DNA of 64,000 nucleotides, taken from positions 55,506,042 through 55,570,041 of the forward strand of contig CM060734.1 of the NCBI GenBank assembly GCA_030704615.1. The letters are read 5' to 3'. Each line of letters begins with the position of its first letter. Position 1 is the first letter of the stretch. Positions 1 to 11,184 of the stretch are shown in pieces. Source of the stretch: Takakia lepidozioides. Taxonomy: Eukaryota; Streptophyta; Takakiopsida; Takakiales; Takakiaceae. Under the pieces are notes generated by a model. That model saw nothing but the letters and a program-made list of their open reading frames with translations. It ran no database searches and was not told the origin of the DNA. Both the position numbers and the translations under genes were made by a program.

Positions 1-206
1 GAGAGAACCAAAGATCAGCATGTCCGAGAAATTTGATGGGACGAGATCAAGATTTCGCGGTTTTGTTCAACAAATACGACTGTTCCTACGACTACATCCA
101 CAACGCTACCCCGATAAAGGTATTCAAGTGGGATTTGTGGGCACCCTTCTATCAGGCACTGCCCTATCTTGGTTTGCACTGCTATTAGAAAAAAATTCGC
201 ATTTAC
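1..206 (+). pseudogene. Ty3/gypsy gag fragment (truncated)
   Basis: About 65 residues are readable from before position 20 to about 206. They contain the gag matrix/capsid-like block EKFDGTRSRFRGFVQQIRLF, followed by a segment with LLSGTALSWF and LLEKNS. This arrangement (target-sequence fold, then an 'LSG-A-W' helix) is known from gag proteins of Ty3/gypsy chromoviruses and related elements. The frame is open into the left window edge. Similarity stops near 206, where GC-rich sequence full of TGACG/CGTCA motifs begins, so the element is cut on the right. No protease or RT follows. It may belong to the same class as the chromovirus at 19.4-21.8 kb, but the two share no overlapping region to compare. 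Confidence 0.7.
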
Positions 207-427
207 CAGGGTTGCACACGTCACTGACGTCACGTCGGACCTGACGCTGACGCGACCAACGTCGCGTCAGTTTTGCCGAAAAATCAGTAAAACATGAATT
301 AGATGAAAAATATGCCACGTAGGTGGACACGTTATATTCCAAGCGACACCTTGGCAAGTGAATGAATTGTTTTATAAATTACTTCATCCGCCAATAGTTG
401 AGGTCATTTTTAAATCATTATTGTTAA

Positions 428-790
428 ATTGGTGTGACCTCCAAATGGTGGTGGTCGCAGAATTTATCTTATTTTTTAATAGTTGTGACCACCAGCAAAG
501 GGATTGTCGGAACATTTTTTGTTTTTTAAAAATAGATGCAACCACCAGCCGGGGTGGTCACATTTTTTTCTTTTCTTAAACAGTTGCGACCACCGCTAAT
601 GGTGGTCGCACAATTTTTATTTTATTTATAATAGGGCGACCACCATAGGGGGGTGGTCGCAACATTTTTCTATTTTTTAATATATATTTTTCTGTTTTTC
701 TTATAGGTGCGACCACCAGCAGGGGGGTGGTCGCAGAAATTTAATGGGTGCGACCACCAGCATAGGAGTGGTCGCAGAAAATTTCTATTT
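428..790. repeat. Array of about seven short hairpin (inverted-repeat) units
   Basis: Seven imperfect units, each with TGCGACCACC, a 5-10 nt variable loop, then GGTGGTCGCA, lie near 431, 484, 535, 583, 634, 706 and 745. Most are followed by an A/T-rich linker containing ATTTTT. Each unit can fold into a 9-10 bp stem. Spacing runs from about 40 to 70 bp, so this is a degenerate tandem array and not a strict satellite. No ORF spans it convincingly. Confidence 0.75.
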
Positions 791-1305
791 GTTTAATAGG
801 TGCGGGGATAAATGAGAAATACGAAATTGACAACTCACAACTACATAAATTAAATAATACATCTATTTTTTATTTTTCTACATTGTTTATATGTAAAGTG
901 TTTGATTTGATAATTTTCCATTTGAATTGGGTAAAGATGACTAAACCATTGGCTCGATATTGAAGTTTAATCAAAACAACAAATTTTTTAAATAAAGATT
1001 CAGTATATTACTGTCACAAATTTTTTATTTGATAAGAACAAAAGTATCTATGAATTGATGTTAGCATTTGTATGCAACAAATGAGAACTCATGTTGCATA
1101 TCCATCTAATCGACTTCTCAAGCTTCAATGCTGTTAGTGGATTCTTACAACTACCAATGTCTGCATGTGCCATCAATATTGGATCAAAATCTGTGGATTT
1201 GGCATAGATTTTACATTGAATGTATAAACAACGCCCAAGGGTTCGATTCAATGTTGACTTTAAGTTTATTTCGCGATGAATTTTCCGATTCAAAATTTGA
1301 GATGT
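791..1305. other. A/T-rich non-coding spacer
   Basis: No coding signal or repeat was recognised. The stretch is A/T-rich, and its short open frames have no recognisable motif. Confidence 0.5.
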
Positions 1306-1307
1306 TG

Positions 1308-1380
1308 AGCAGGTAGCCCAGTGGTTGGGTGTTTGTGCCTTGCCTGTGCATAACCTAGGTGATCCTGGGTTCAATCCTTC
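1308..1380 (+). mobile_element. tRNA-derived SINE head
   Basis: The sequence has an A-box-like TAGCCCAGTGGTTGG near 1314 and a B-box-like GGTTCAATCC near 1368, spaced as in tRNA genes (about 40 nt apart). The flanks do not pair into an acceptor stem, so this is a tRNA-related Pol III promoter and not a functional tRNA. Such heads are the 5' part of plant SINEs. The body and the 3' end are not clear; related sequence may run on to about 1550. Confidence 0.5.
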
Positions 1381-2084
1381 AACATGTGCCTTCAGACCGT
1401 CCATTGGGCCCTCGATGGCCTGTGTTGAGCAGTAGGCTCTGTAAATTCACTGGACGTTCAAGAATCTTTATCTTTAGTCGTCCACTACGGCCAGTAGGTA
1501 GAAATAGCGTCTCCCTTAATCGTCCACTACGGCCAGTAGCCGGCTGACCTCTGCATGAATGGGAAGCTGCCACGTAGGCAAGAGACGAGGACGGGGGCAT
1601 AGTGGAAGACAATTTTAGTATTGGAGCTGGCCTACCTCGCTTGAAAGGAAGCCGCTGCATGAAAGTCGATACTAGTGAAGGTCTAAAGTTAACTCGTACG
1701 ATCAGAGTTAAATATGTAACCTTTGGATTCAATACTAGTTAAGGGGGTGAAGGAAACTTGTGTACACATCATGATTAGTAAATTTCGTCAATTGGTAGAT
1801 CAGGGGCCTGTGTATATTATCAAACCTGGTAAAGCTTCAACGCATTCAAAACATTCATTCAGTCATTTACAAAGATTGTCTTTTGCACCTGCACATCAGG
1901 CTATCCCACTAACTATACTGGAAAATTGGGCTTGATCTAATTGATACTAAAATCGCCTAGCCATACAGCCAATTCTGAACACTCGAACAGAAACCAAGCT
2001 TATCAGATCTCTCTGTTGTTCAAACCTCAAATGCAAGCTCGCCTAAGTTGCCCTAAGTTGCCCTACATCAGCTCTCCAGCTCAA
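1381..2084. other. Spacer without recognisable genes
   Basis: A short direct repeat (GTCCACTACGGCCAGTAG near 1479 and 1526) is the only structure noticed. It may belong to the SINE body. Open frames here are short and lack motifs. Confidence 0.4.
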
Positions 2085-3674
2085 TCAGCAAGTGATCAAG
2101 CGTCCATCAATGAGACATAGGGATTTAGGAGGTGGAACTACGCTGTTGAGATAAACTTGGGCTTTTATCACAGAATTCCGCACATGAAACCCGGGAGTAG
2201 TCATAAAAGCGACCTTCTGCGACCGTTTCTCGTGATCTTCCACCGGAACAATAGAGTCCAGGAACTCGCCATTGAATGGTGTATCACGTCCAACCCTGAA
2301 TATGCTTGCAGGCGGCTCAAAGGAGAACGCCAGTTTATGGACCAGCCACACTGCCCTGGCAACTTCTACAAACGTTTCAAAGAAATGGTTATTTGCTGGT
2401 TTCTTCCCCTGCGAGATTTCTGCCCAGAGTTGCGAATTTCCAGGCATTGCGGTTTGTAGGTCGTTGGAAATGACTTGCACAAGCTTTCTCGTAATGAACT
2501 CTCCAAACCGTCCCTCCCAATATGTTGGGCTCGTTAATTTGTTTTGTGTCATTTCTTGATAGCTGGGAAAACAGTCAGCTCGGTGTTTCTTTGTATCCAA
2601 GGCCACACACATATTAAATGGATCCACTTCAAAAAACTCATTCTCAAAGCCCTTGAACATATGAAAGCATGTCCACCACTCCCAAACATGCTTGAGATGA
2701 ATATTCCTTGCGAAATGGACTCCAGGAAGACAGTTCACTAAAAGGCAAGCTTCCATGTGCGACGTCATGCGATCATTTTCTCTCAGCTTCTGACCGAGAA
2801 GCCTCGTAAAAGTCTTCACGGCGATCTGCACTTTTTTGATACCGTCCTCCAGCATACCTAGCCTGGATTGGCATGAGCATCGATGTAGGAACCACTTGTG
2901 ACGGACTGACTGGCAGTCTTGCGCTCAATCTGCTCCATCTGCCACTCCAACTTTTGATCTTTCTTGGAGGTCAATTGGCTATTGCACATCTTCAGGGTTT
3001 CAACCTCTTTAACTTTCGCGTCCAGACTTATCGCCAAGGTTCTGCAGTTCCTTATCACGAGCTTCTATGTCCTTGTTTAGCCGACTGACTTCCGCTTCCA
3101 CCTTTCCACTCTTCGCATTTAAAGTTTGAAGAGCCTCAGTTTGCTGTGTATATCTGCTGGCCGATTCCTTTTCACTCTGTTCAAGCACAGAGACCTTCAT
3201 CGTTGCGACAGAAAGAGCTGCAAGATTCGTTTCAAGCTCTTTCTCCCTCAAGACAACTTTGAGCTTCAAGCTTTCGTGTTGCTTCTGCAGCCATGTCAGT
3301 AACATAGCAATCAGAGAGCTGTTGAACCGATGATCGGGTTCAGGTGCTCCAGGAGTTTGTGTCAAAAGGATAGTTGCAAGACTGGAAGCTATTTTAAACC
3401 CACATGCCCTCGATAAGTTACTGGAACGTTCTCCATGGTCGACCATTTCACAATCTGGTCTCCCTGTCAAAGGATCATTCTGCTGTCTGTGAGTAACTGA
3501 ATATGGGGCTATAGCAGGTCCCGTGTCGATGTTGCAGATGACCAATTCATCAATCGTAAAAGCATTGTCGGGTTCTTCTGTCTGTTCGGTGGAGGCCTTT
3601 TTCTGGTTTCTCGGCCCCCCAGAATATCTCTGTCTAAGGCTTTCAACCTTTCTCTGCAGGTCACACATCAACAA
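2085..3674 (-). pseudogene. DUF641 / GIL1-IRKI-like protein, frameshifted
   Basis: Three consecutive frames on the minus strand read as one protein. First comes an N-terminal part with a long heptad-rich coiled coil (3674-3009), then a short middle piece (about 3030-2858), then a 256-residue C-terminal domain (2855-2085). The C-terminal domain holds the pattern FVEVARAVWLVHKLAFSFEP followed by SIFRVGRD, typical of the plant DUF641 family (GIL1, gravitropism in light; IRKI). Frames change near 3020 and near 2858, the second right after an in-frame TAG. No good splice sites explain either change, so frameshift decay or sequencing errors are likely. The frame stays open upstream of the first ATG to about 3708, so more N-terminal sequence may exist. 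The family call is good; whether it is functional is doubtful. Confidence 0.72.
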
Positions 3675-3714
3675 GAAATTCGGAAACTCTGATCTTAGAC
3701 GATCTGTGCACTAG

Positions 3715-5954
3715 GACATATGACTTGGATAGCAATATATATATGTTTTTTAAAAGCAATAGACTCTAATCCTGGGTCTAGGCAGGTCTGGATTGAGGGC
3801 GTGTGTTAAAACAAAACTCTATTGCTCAATCTACAGAGTTTTCCGGGAATACATTACTTTGTACATGTATGTGCATGTAGAAGATGCACTAAATGTACTT
3901 CCCGGCGATATTCAGCTGTCGTGCAGTAGCTTGAGTACATGTAAAGAGCGTTCAATGTCACCGCTCGATTGTATATGCATGCTCGAAATTATAGTGTTCA
4001 GCCGCATTAGGTCATCAGCTCTGAACTTCATGTGTCTAGAGTTTAGCTTGGTTAGAGCTTGGTGCATTCAACGTTCGGGGAAGATGTTCATAGGGCTTCT
4101 AAGTGCTTGGTTATAGTTCGGCGAGTACCTCAGCAGTATTCTCATGAGAGAAGACACAATCTAAATTAGAATTTGCAGACGTATCGAACGTCAGTGCGTT
4201 GACATGGACCACTGCTCTCATGCTCAGCGGCTGCTGGGAGCTGGCGAACTCTGAAGTGGCTGTGCTGCTTGTCCGTTTGCTTCCTCCCATACCCATGGAC
4301 TCGCGATCTCCTGGCTGCATCTACAGAATACCTTCATGCAGAAATGATAATTTTAGTTGAAGATTCCATATTGATCTGAAGAAATTGATTTCAGAAGATG
4401 CTATCTAGAGGTAGCCCAGCCAAATTGGTACCACTATTCTAGCTGGGATGTAATGTGCATGTACTATAGAACTTTCACGTACGGACGAGTAAGATCCCAG
4501 GTCTCTTGCTGCTAGCAGTTGGACATGATCTACTCTTATTTAATAGCTAGCGTCTCTTACTGAGAAGCAGGACTTCAGGCAATTGCGAACATTCTAACAC
4601 CAGTACTGAAAAGTGTCTGAAAAATCTTACGACTTCAGCACTACACAGATATCAGGGTGATGGATAAGTGAGATCAACTGCATTAGGATGAGAACGAGGA
4701 CCAGCTTGCAAGTAGAGAACAACAATCAGTTCTGGCAGCAGACATACAAGGTTGATCAATGCCAATGTCCAGATCTTGATCAGTCAGTGCGTGACGAAGA
4801 AAGACGTAATGGCAGGGATCATCCTTTCAAGCCTCCTTTTAGCCGGCCCCTGGAGCTCAGAAAGGTGTTAACTAGTACGGCGTGAAAGGTTGTCAACTTT
4901 GCTGCCATCGCCAGAAGCCCTTGAGAGCACTCATTGCAGTTTTGGAACACTAATTCGCTGACGGGATCAAATGCGGCGGCTTACGGCGCCTCACTTTGCA
5001 GCATCATCTTTTCACTTCCGTCTATTTAGAAGGCAATGGGTTCGAGTACATTGCCTATTGATCGTGTACGTCCTCGCTATTGGCAACTGATCAGCATCCA
5101 TCTTCCCCTCACGATTGAGACGCAGCTGGGATCACCTTCCAAAGTTCCACTCGACCCTAACTAGCTAGCCCGCCCAATGATTTCCTCGAGAGAAAGATTT
5201 CGTTCACATCATCATCAGATCTATTCCCAGTGAGTATTTATGATTGCGAATCCGGGTACATTGTATCATCTGCGCCGCTAAAGAGCGAACGTACAAGTTA
5301 TATAATTATGTACAATGCCTCGGCCGCCGATGTCCAGACGCCTCACGATCGCCAGCCAAATGTGGGCTGCAACATCGTGTCAACTCGTGTGAGTAAGATC
5401 AGATAGTATCAGGGCCTCTCAATATGTCGGGCATGCCCGTATACTGATTTGAGCACATTGCATAATTTCATAAACTTTTGTGAGGTCGCAACTCTTGGAG
5501 TGGGAATTTCAATAACTCGATTCAAACACGTTCGGGTGAACTTTGACTTGTAATGATAGGACGCCTGTAACTTGAAAGAAAATTTTCCCGGGCCCCATTT
5601 GATTCCTGGAAAGGCTGCTAGGGCACTAAGTAATTGGAGAGGAACAGCTGCTAAGGTCTGAAGTCACAAGTTTTAATCACGAGTATGTACATGTACCTTT
5701 CTCTGCTGTCCTATCCGGGTAACAATCATGTGCAGCGACCACTGCAGCTAGGTCCATTGCATGCACCAGATAGCTTCATGTAAGTTCTTCAGGTGCACAT
5801 ACTTTCAGAGCTAATCCACAGAGAAGAACCGTAAGACCCAAGTCCTAGCAGCGGGTGAGTGCAGAGGGTTCTGAGCGTCCTCGTCGATCGTTAGAACCAT
5901 TCAGAGGGCAGAAAGGATTCGATCGATCAGAGTGAAGAGTGTGGTAGTTAGATC
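3715..5954. other. Intergenic region
   Basis: No gene could be supported across about 2.2 kb. A 69-residue open frame on the minus strand (4320-4111) begins with a plausible ATG and is Ser/Thr-rich. It could be a 5' exon of the DUF641-like gene, but no donor/acceptor pair was convincing. The last 200 bp before 5955 would hold the promoter and 5' UTR of the HSP70-like gene. Confidence 0.4.
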
Positions 5955-8017
5955 ATGGCCGATCTGGCTATGATAGAAGATGCAAAGGTGAGAGTGGGGC
6001 TAGACTTTGGAACAACGTATTCCGGATTTGCGTATGCTCTGAGGTCGGAGCCTGAAAAGATCTACACATTCTATGACTGGCCTTTGCAGGCTCGCTGTGG
6101 AGGCCTGCCATATTGCAAAACTCAGACCAGTTTATGGTACATGCCTAGTCCCACTCCCGGCTCCTACGAGCTCCGCGACTGGGGATGGCCTGCGTTTTTC
6201 AACTACAATCTGCACACAGCAAGCTCTCTGAGCGGCCAGTTATCGAGAGCGACTCAAGTTTCGACGAGCCAACTAACTAACGCTTTCGAAAGAATCAGTC
6301 TACAGGCTGCTCGTAGCGCCAATCCCCGCGCAGATGTAAGTCATGTGCTGTCCTCCGGCCACTTTCTCACCAAATTCAAGTGTCCGAGCTTATTCTGGAA
6401 GAGTTGCAGAACAAGTTTGGTCCTCACATAATGAAGGAAGACATCCAGTGGTGTCTCACTGTTCCCGCAATATGGGATGACCATGCCAAGAAGCAAATGA
6501 AAATCTGTGCCGAAATTGCTGGATTGGTTCAGGGCCCACGCTGTCGAGCAATAAGCAGGAGCCCTCACCCTCTGAAGATTGTGTTGGAACCAGAGGCAGC
6601 ATCCGTTTACTGTCAGCTCAACCTGAGCAGTAATCACCACTGGAGTATGGGAAACAAGTTCATGGTGGTAGATGCTGGCGGCGGCATGGTGGATATCGTT
6701 CTTCACGAGAAGTTCGGTCCTGCATCAAGTCTGAATGTCAGGGAGCTGAAACAGAGCACTGGCGGGCTATGCGGTGGAACTTATGTCGATGAGGCTTTCT
6801 TTGCTTTTCTTGAACGCCAGATCAGTTGCTTTAAGAAATTCGCTAAGGAAAACCCATCAGCGAAGATATCTCTCTTGCAATCATGGCAGACAATCAAATA
6901 TGAATTTGACGGAGAGCAGGCTGGATTTGATTTGGAGCTCCCTCCCAGGCTTGCATCGATGTGGGACGTTCCTAGGACGAAATTGACCTCACCAACGGAG
7001 TAATGAAGAGAATTTTTGATCCAGTCATAAAGCAGATTCTCGATCTCATTGATCACAGCATGGTGTGTGACCTCAATGCCCTCATGGTCGTTGGAGGATT
7101 CTCAGAGTCCCCCTATCTCATGAAAAGAATCAGGGAGAGATTTCTCAAGAAGAGTTACAACGATTGTGAGCCCTCATAATCCCGGTAGCTCTGTCTGCTG
7201 TGGTGCGGTCACATTGGGCATTCGTGCCAACGTTGTCCCCAGTCACCGCGAACGGAAAACGAGTTCACAAAATCAATTCTTGAAAACGTCAGAAACGGGC
7301 GTTCTCATAGAAGAGGAAATTGGAAAACGTAACAGAAAACGGCATGAGCATCGAACGTAGTTGCCTGATTTCGACAGAATCTGTTGTAGCAGGGCTCTAG
7401 GGTTTGTTGCCCGATTTTTCATCCAGTCAAATTTTGGATGAAAGAATTATCATCCAAACCTAAAACGTTTTCCCTACGTTTCTTTTTTTTTTCAGCAGGA
7501 AAGTCAGAAACGACGTTCTCATTAGTCTCTCAGGACGTTCACGGTGACCGGGACGTTGTCGTGTCCAGAATCTCAAGAAAGACATTTGGCGTTAGAATAT
7601 CCAGCCCTTTCAAACATGGCACTCATCGAAAAGAGTATCAGTTCACCAACGATATTTCTGGACTCGACTACTGTCAACCTGTTTTCCGTGTTTGTGAAGA
7701 CAGGAGATGAGGTTCCAGTGAACCACACTGTGACCCAGAATCTACGTCCATGCAGCAAACACCAGACCATCGTACGTATTGAGCTGTACTCTACAACTAG
7801 TAGGGATCCAGTCTATGTCACTGACCCTGGAGTTGTCAAAGAGGGGAGTTTCTCAATGAGCATTACAAGCCATGCAGCTCTTGGTGTGCTACCACGTATT
7901 GCAGTGTCAATGTATTTTGGCCGCTCTGAAGTTCAAATTGAAGCTGTGGGAACAACCTTTGGTAGCGGTGAGAAAAAAAGCATGCTTCCTGTGAAGTTTG
8001 ATAGAGACCTTGTGTAG
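5955..8017 (+). pseudogene. HSP70-superfamily (HSPA12-like) ATPase, decayed and MITE-split
   Basis: The N-terminus has the actin/HSP70 phosphate-1 motif (VGLDFGTTYSGFAYAL). Later come IVLEPEAASVYC, the phosphate-2 motif VVDAGGGMVDIV near 6664-6700, the adenosine motif MVVGGFSESPYL near 7085-7120, and NPGSSVCCGAV. This order fits HSPA12-type distant HSP70s of about 600 residues. The frame breaks at several points: near 6335-6388 (a GTAAGT donor allows a 53-bp intron, but the skipped part still encodes family-like sequence), near 6985, near 7165, and near 7660. A 315-bp MITE lies at 7238-7552. Removing the MITE and one 8-bp repeat joins the frame exactly (…ANVV|VSRISRKTFG…). The C-terminal part ends at 8017. 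It is most likely a pseudogene. The intact phosphate motifs suggest recent loss. Confidence 0.85.
7238..7552. mobile_element. 315-bp MITE with 8-bp target duplication
   Basis: The insertion is flanked by ACGTTGTC at 7230-7237 and 7553-7560. Its ends are inverted repeats: CCCAGTCACCGCGAACG on the left and the complement of CGTTCACGGTGACCGGG on the right, 17 nt with two mismatches. Internally it repeats a GTCAGAAACG…CGTTCTCAT motif near each end. It encodes nothing. An 8-bp duplication is usual for hAT-type elements, so a non-autonomous hAT MITE is the best guess, although the terminal bases are not classic hAT. Confidence 0.85.
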
Positions 8018-9070
8018 CTGTGCAGCTGCAGACACGACTAGTGCACATTTTTTCTTGGAACCTTGTTTCTCTCATGATCGATGGACTTGCTGCAGCTTCT
8101 AAGTCTCTAAGTACTTGCAGGTTAATGTCTAGAAGTTTTGTTATCTACTGCACAGGTTGCTGGACGATTGCAGTGTATGTTCGTAACAATTCTGAGCTGA
8201 TCTTCAGGACATTTTTTGATGAATTGTGAATTAGAAATGCACGCACTAATGTTCTGCTTATGTCCAGTGCCTAATCTCACTACACCAAATGAATGACAAT
8301 GGTTTACCCAGCTCTGCTTTTACTTGGTGATTTTTGTGATATTCTAGCATGGGCGGTAATGTTTTTTTTTTTTTGGTAATTTTTCTATTAGGTTTCTTTT
8401 GGAAGAAATTAGTGCAAGAAAAGTGTTTTATGATGGGTTTGAGAACATGTTTGTTTTTTAAATTGTTTTTCTTATTTGTGAACAAAACTAAAATGATGCC
8501 TAACAGTAAGAGCATAGAGCAGGAGGGAAAGCTAAAGAGAACAAGACAATGAAGCTGCTGGTGCCCAAAAGAGACACCAGCAGATTTTGAACTGAATCTG
8601 CAAAGAGAGAGATGTAACAACAGCTAGGCCTCAAAGCTTCTCGAAGTGTCGGTACAGTTTGTGTTTGATTTGCATCACAGTTTCCGTTTCTATGCTGCGA
8701 TATGGACATGGATTGTCAACACAAGAAACATCCATTAAAAACACAAAGCGAGTCACTTCAACGTGAGGGTAGAAAGTACTTTGGGAATCCGTCACTAATT
8801 TTGGAACCAACTTGGAATATTTAAGCTGAGTTGATTGTGCACAGCGCTCAGAGCTGTCTATGGGGTGATAGAAATTCATGTTAAGAATCAAACAGTTTGT
8901 AGGATATGTCCAGGCCGTGCGAAAGACCCTGAATCACGAATCAGACACAGAATGTTTGCAAATTATGAGTTCATGAATAAGGTTAAGACTTAAGACGTAC
9001 GCCGTATAACTTGGTCGAAGTGATGGTCGGGTGACAATCCACACATGTCACTCCGCCTAGTTACCCCAAG
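8018..9070. other. Intergenic region
   Basis: A/T-rich spacer with homopolymer runs (for example T near 8360-8374). No gene supported. Confidence 0.4.
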
Positions 9071-9180
9071 CACAGCGCCGTAGCAAGGCCACAGTGAGTT
9101 GAGGTTGCACTGTGCTGCACTGGCTTCAGCCCCCATGGCAAGCAGAGCCCGAGAGCAGCGACACGGTTGTTTCCCTCCAT
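9071..9180 (-). pseudogene. Partial inverted copy of the lipid-transfer protein gene
   Basis: Reading the minus strand from the ATG at 9180, the sequence matches the start of the gene at 10391: the first codons, then EASAAQCNLNSLWPCYGAV. About 20 nt of the signal-peptide coding region are missing, and similarity stops at about 9071, before the CC and CxC cysteines. Only two of the eight cysteines remain, so no functional protein is possible. It lies 1.2 kb upstream of, and head-to-head with, the intact gene. Confidence 0.85.
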
Positions 9181-10237
9181 CTTCGAGCACTATCTAGAAC
9201 CTCTCTCTCACAGGCGCGAAAAGATCAAGCCCTAGAGGTCCCCAGCGTCTTTGCTAATATTGGAGGCGAGAGGTGCAAGAAGAAGGTGCAGATGGAGAAG
9301 AAAGGTGGGGTTTACATACAATGTTCAAGCGAGAAGCTGAAGAGTTGATTCATGAAGGACCCACATTCAACAAGAGCATCTGACACAGGCTCAACTCCGA
9401 GCAGTATGTTTAGCGCCTGTTTAGTAATTCCACCCAACTTCATGACCGCTAAGTCAAACAAGCCACCTAATCAGCCACTGGATTTTAAGAACACCTCCAT
9501 TTCTATGTGCACATTAAAAATGCTCAATTCTAACTTGTTTGCTTCCTCCAAGCACCTCTCAATTGTTGTTTGTTGTCATCCCAAAGACTGACCTGGGTTC
9601 TTGGTAGCTCATTTTGAAACTTTCCATTAAGTGATGGGCTGATGTCAATACTGATCCTAAACGCTCACTAAACACATCTCCATGAACATCTGCATGAATG
9701 AAGGATCATTCCCAACTGCACGGTTGACCTTGTGGGTGATGTTTAATTCACAGGGGTCAGCTCTCAGATTAGCAATTCGGCAGAGTCAGAATTGGCAAAC
9801 TAAAGCAAACTAATATGTTGGAACTGATTCCAAGATTACATGTTAAACAAGAGGAGATGATTATGTGGAGCTCCACAATACTCGCACTAAGCTGAACCAA
9901 ATGCTACTTTTAAGCTAGACCGTCCACATTCATATGGGTTGACCGCAGAATAAATGAAAAATAACTGGAAGTGATCTAATCGACTTCATAAGATCAGAAG
10001 GCCTTGTCTTTACAAAATGGCATTCTGAAGATAGTAGATTAAGAAGGCAAAGTTGTTGGGATACCTTCACGATTCCAGCAGAAGATTGCTCTAAGCATCG
10101 CCCACCTCGCCACCCAATTAGGTGATCCACTCTCAGCTTCAATGGCCGCAGCCCTGGCATGTTACTATCTTAATGACGAGTGGCACCTCAAAATCTGGCG
10201 GTGGGTAAAGGTGTGCAAGCTGCCGACCCGGCTCTTG
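9181..10237. other. Upstream region of the lipid-transfer gene
   Basis: About 1.05 kb without a supported gene, between the inverted partial copy and the TATA box. It presumably includes the promoter of the downstream gene. Confidence 0.4.
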
Positions 10238-10243
10238 TATAAA
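10238..10243 (+). promoter_or_regulatory. TATA box of the lipid-transfer protein gene
   Basis: TATAAA within CTTGTATAAACACC, about 150 bp before the ATG at 10391. The following CT-rich leader is typical of plant 5' UTRs. Confidence 0.6.
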
Positions 10244-10390
10244 CACCACCTCTCTCACCTCATTTCTACCTGACTGCAGATTGTACATCTCCTTGCTGCA
10301 TCTCTCTTCCTTCCATCTCCCAAGGACGACATCTTTGGAGTCTAGATCTTTTCACGTTTATATTACAGGTCCTCTACAGATCTCTTAAAC

Positions 10391-11184
10391 ATGGATGTCC
10401 GAAACAAACGTGTCGCCGCTCTCGGGTTCTGCCTCACGCTCGTGGTACTGGCCTCCATGGCGGCCGAAGCCAGTGCAGCACAGTGCAACCTCAATTCCCT
10501 TTGGCCATGCTACGGCGCTGTGCGAGGTGCGCACGTTGGTGTTCCCACGCCCAGCTGCTGCAATGCTGTGAGAACTGTGGACCCGAACTGCTTATGTCGG
10601 CAACTGTTGTCTGGAAGCTACCCCAGCCAGATGATCAACAATGCCCTGAAGCTCCCCAAGAAATGCAATCGATATAACCTCGCTGGATTCAGATGCGGAC
10701 GTGAGTCTCTTCCTTTCTATGCAATTTTGTACTTGAACGTGAGGTATGCATGGCTCTTTTCGACGTGGGTGAGTTGGAACTCGCGAAGTTCTGCAATCAT
10801 GTCGAGAAGTTTTCCACTGCTCATGATCATCAGTAACTTTGAGTTTTAATGGTGAGTTAGTATAGATTAGTAGAGGAATGCAGGCATACTTTACACGCCT
10901 GGATCTCAAGTAATTTTGACAGGGCCTACATTGGAGGCTTTGACACTCTGTAACGTCCTGTAGTTCATATTCTGTCGGTACCCCTCATCTTGTTCACAAC
11001 CAGAGACGTGCAGTTGCGACGATTGACCTAAGGTGCTGAGGCTACATGTCCATGATCTGCTCCTGAAATGCTGTCTTAGTTTCGGATTTGTATTACGTTG
11101 AGATTCCGTTTTCACCATGAGAATATTAAGAGAAATGTTGGTTGCCCCGTGCTCCTGTGTGCAGGATACACCGTGCCACACTAA
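10391..11184 (+). CDS. Non-specific lipid-transfer-like protein, 2 exons
   Basis: Exon 1 runs 10391-10700, the intron 10701-11164 (GTGAGT…TGTGCAG), and exon 2 11165-11184, ending CGRYTVPH then TAA. Joining the exons keeps frame and gives about 109 residues. The first ~33 form a signal peptide (hydrophobic LGFCLTLVVLASMAAEASA), so the product should be secreted. The mature part has the complete 8-cysteine motif C-x7-C-x15-CC-x9-C-L-C-x22-C-x9-C. Such proteins form a four-helix bundle with a lipid-binding tunnel and act in cuticle, wall or signalling roles. The mature size (~75 residues) and the Leu in CxC suggest a small type-2-like or DIR1-like member, but the subtype is not certain. A TATA box lies at 10238. 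This is one of the few apparently intact genes in the window. Confidence 0.9.

Noticed and set aside
428-790. CRISPR array or bacterial terminators
   Set aside because: Repeat spacing is irregular, loops vary, and the context is eukaryotic repeat DNA.
3793-4116. 107-codon plus-strand frame
   Set aside because: No motif, no supporting splice or promoter signal; it is compatible with chance.
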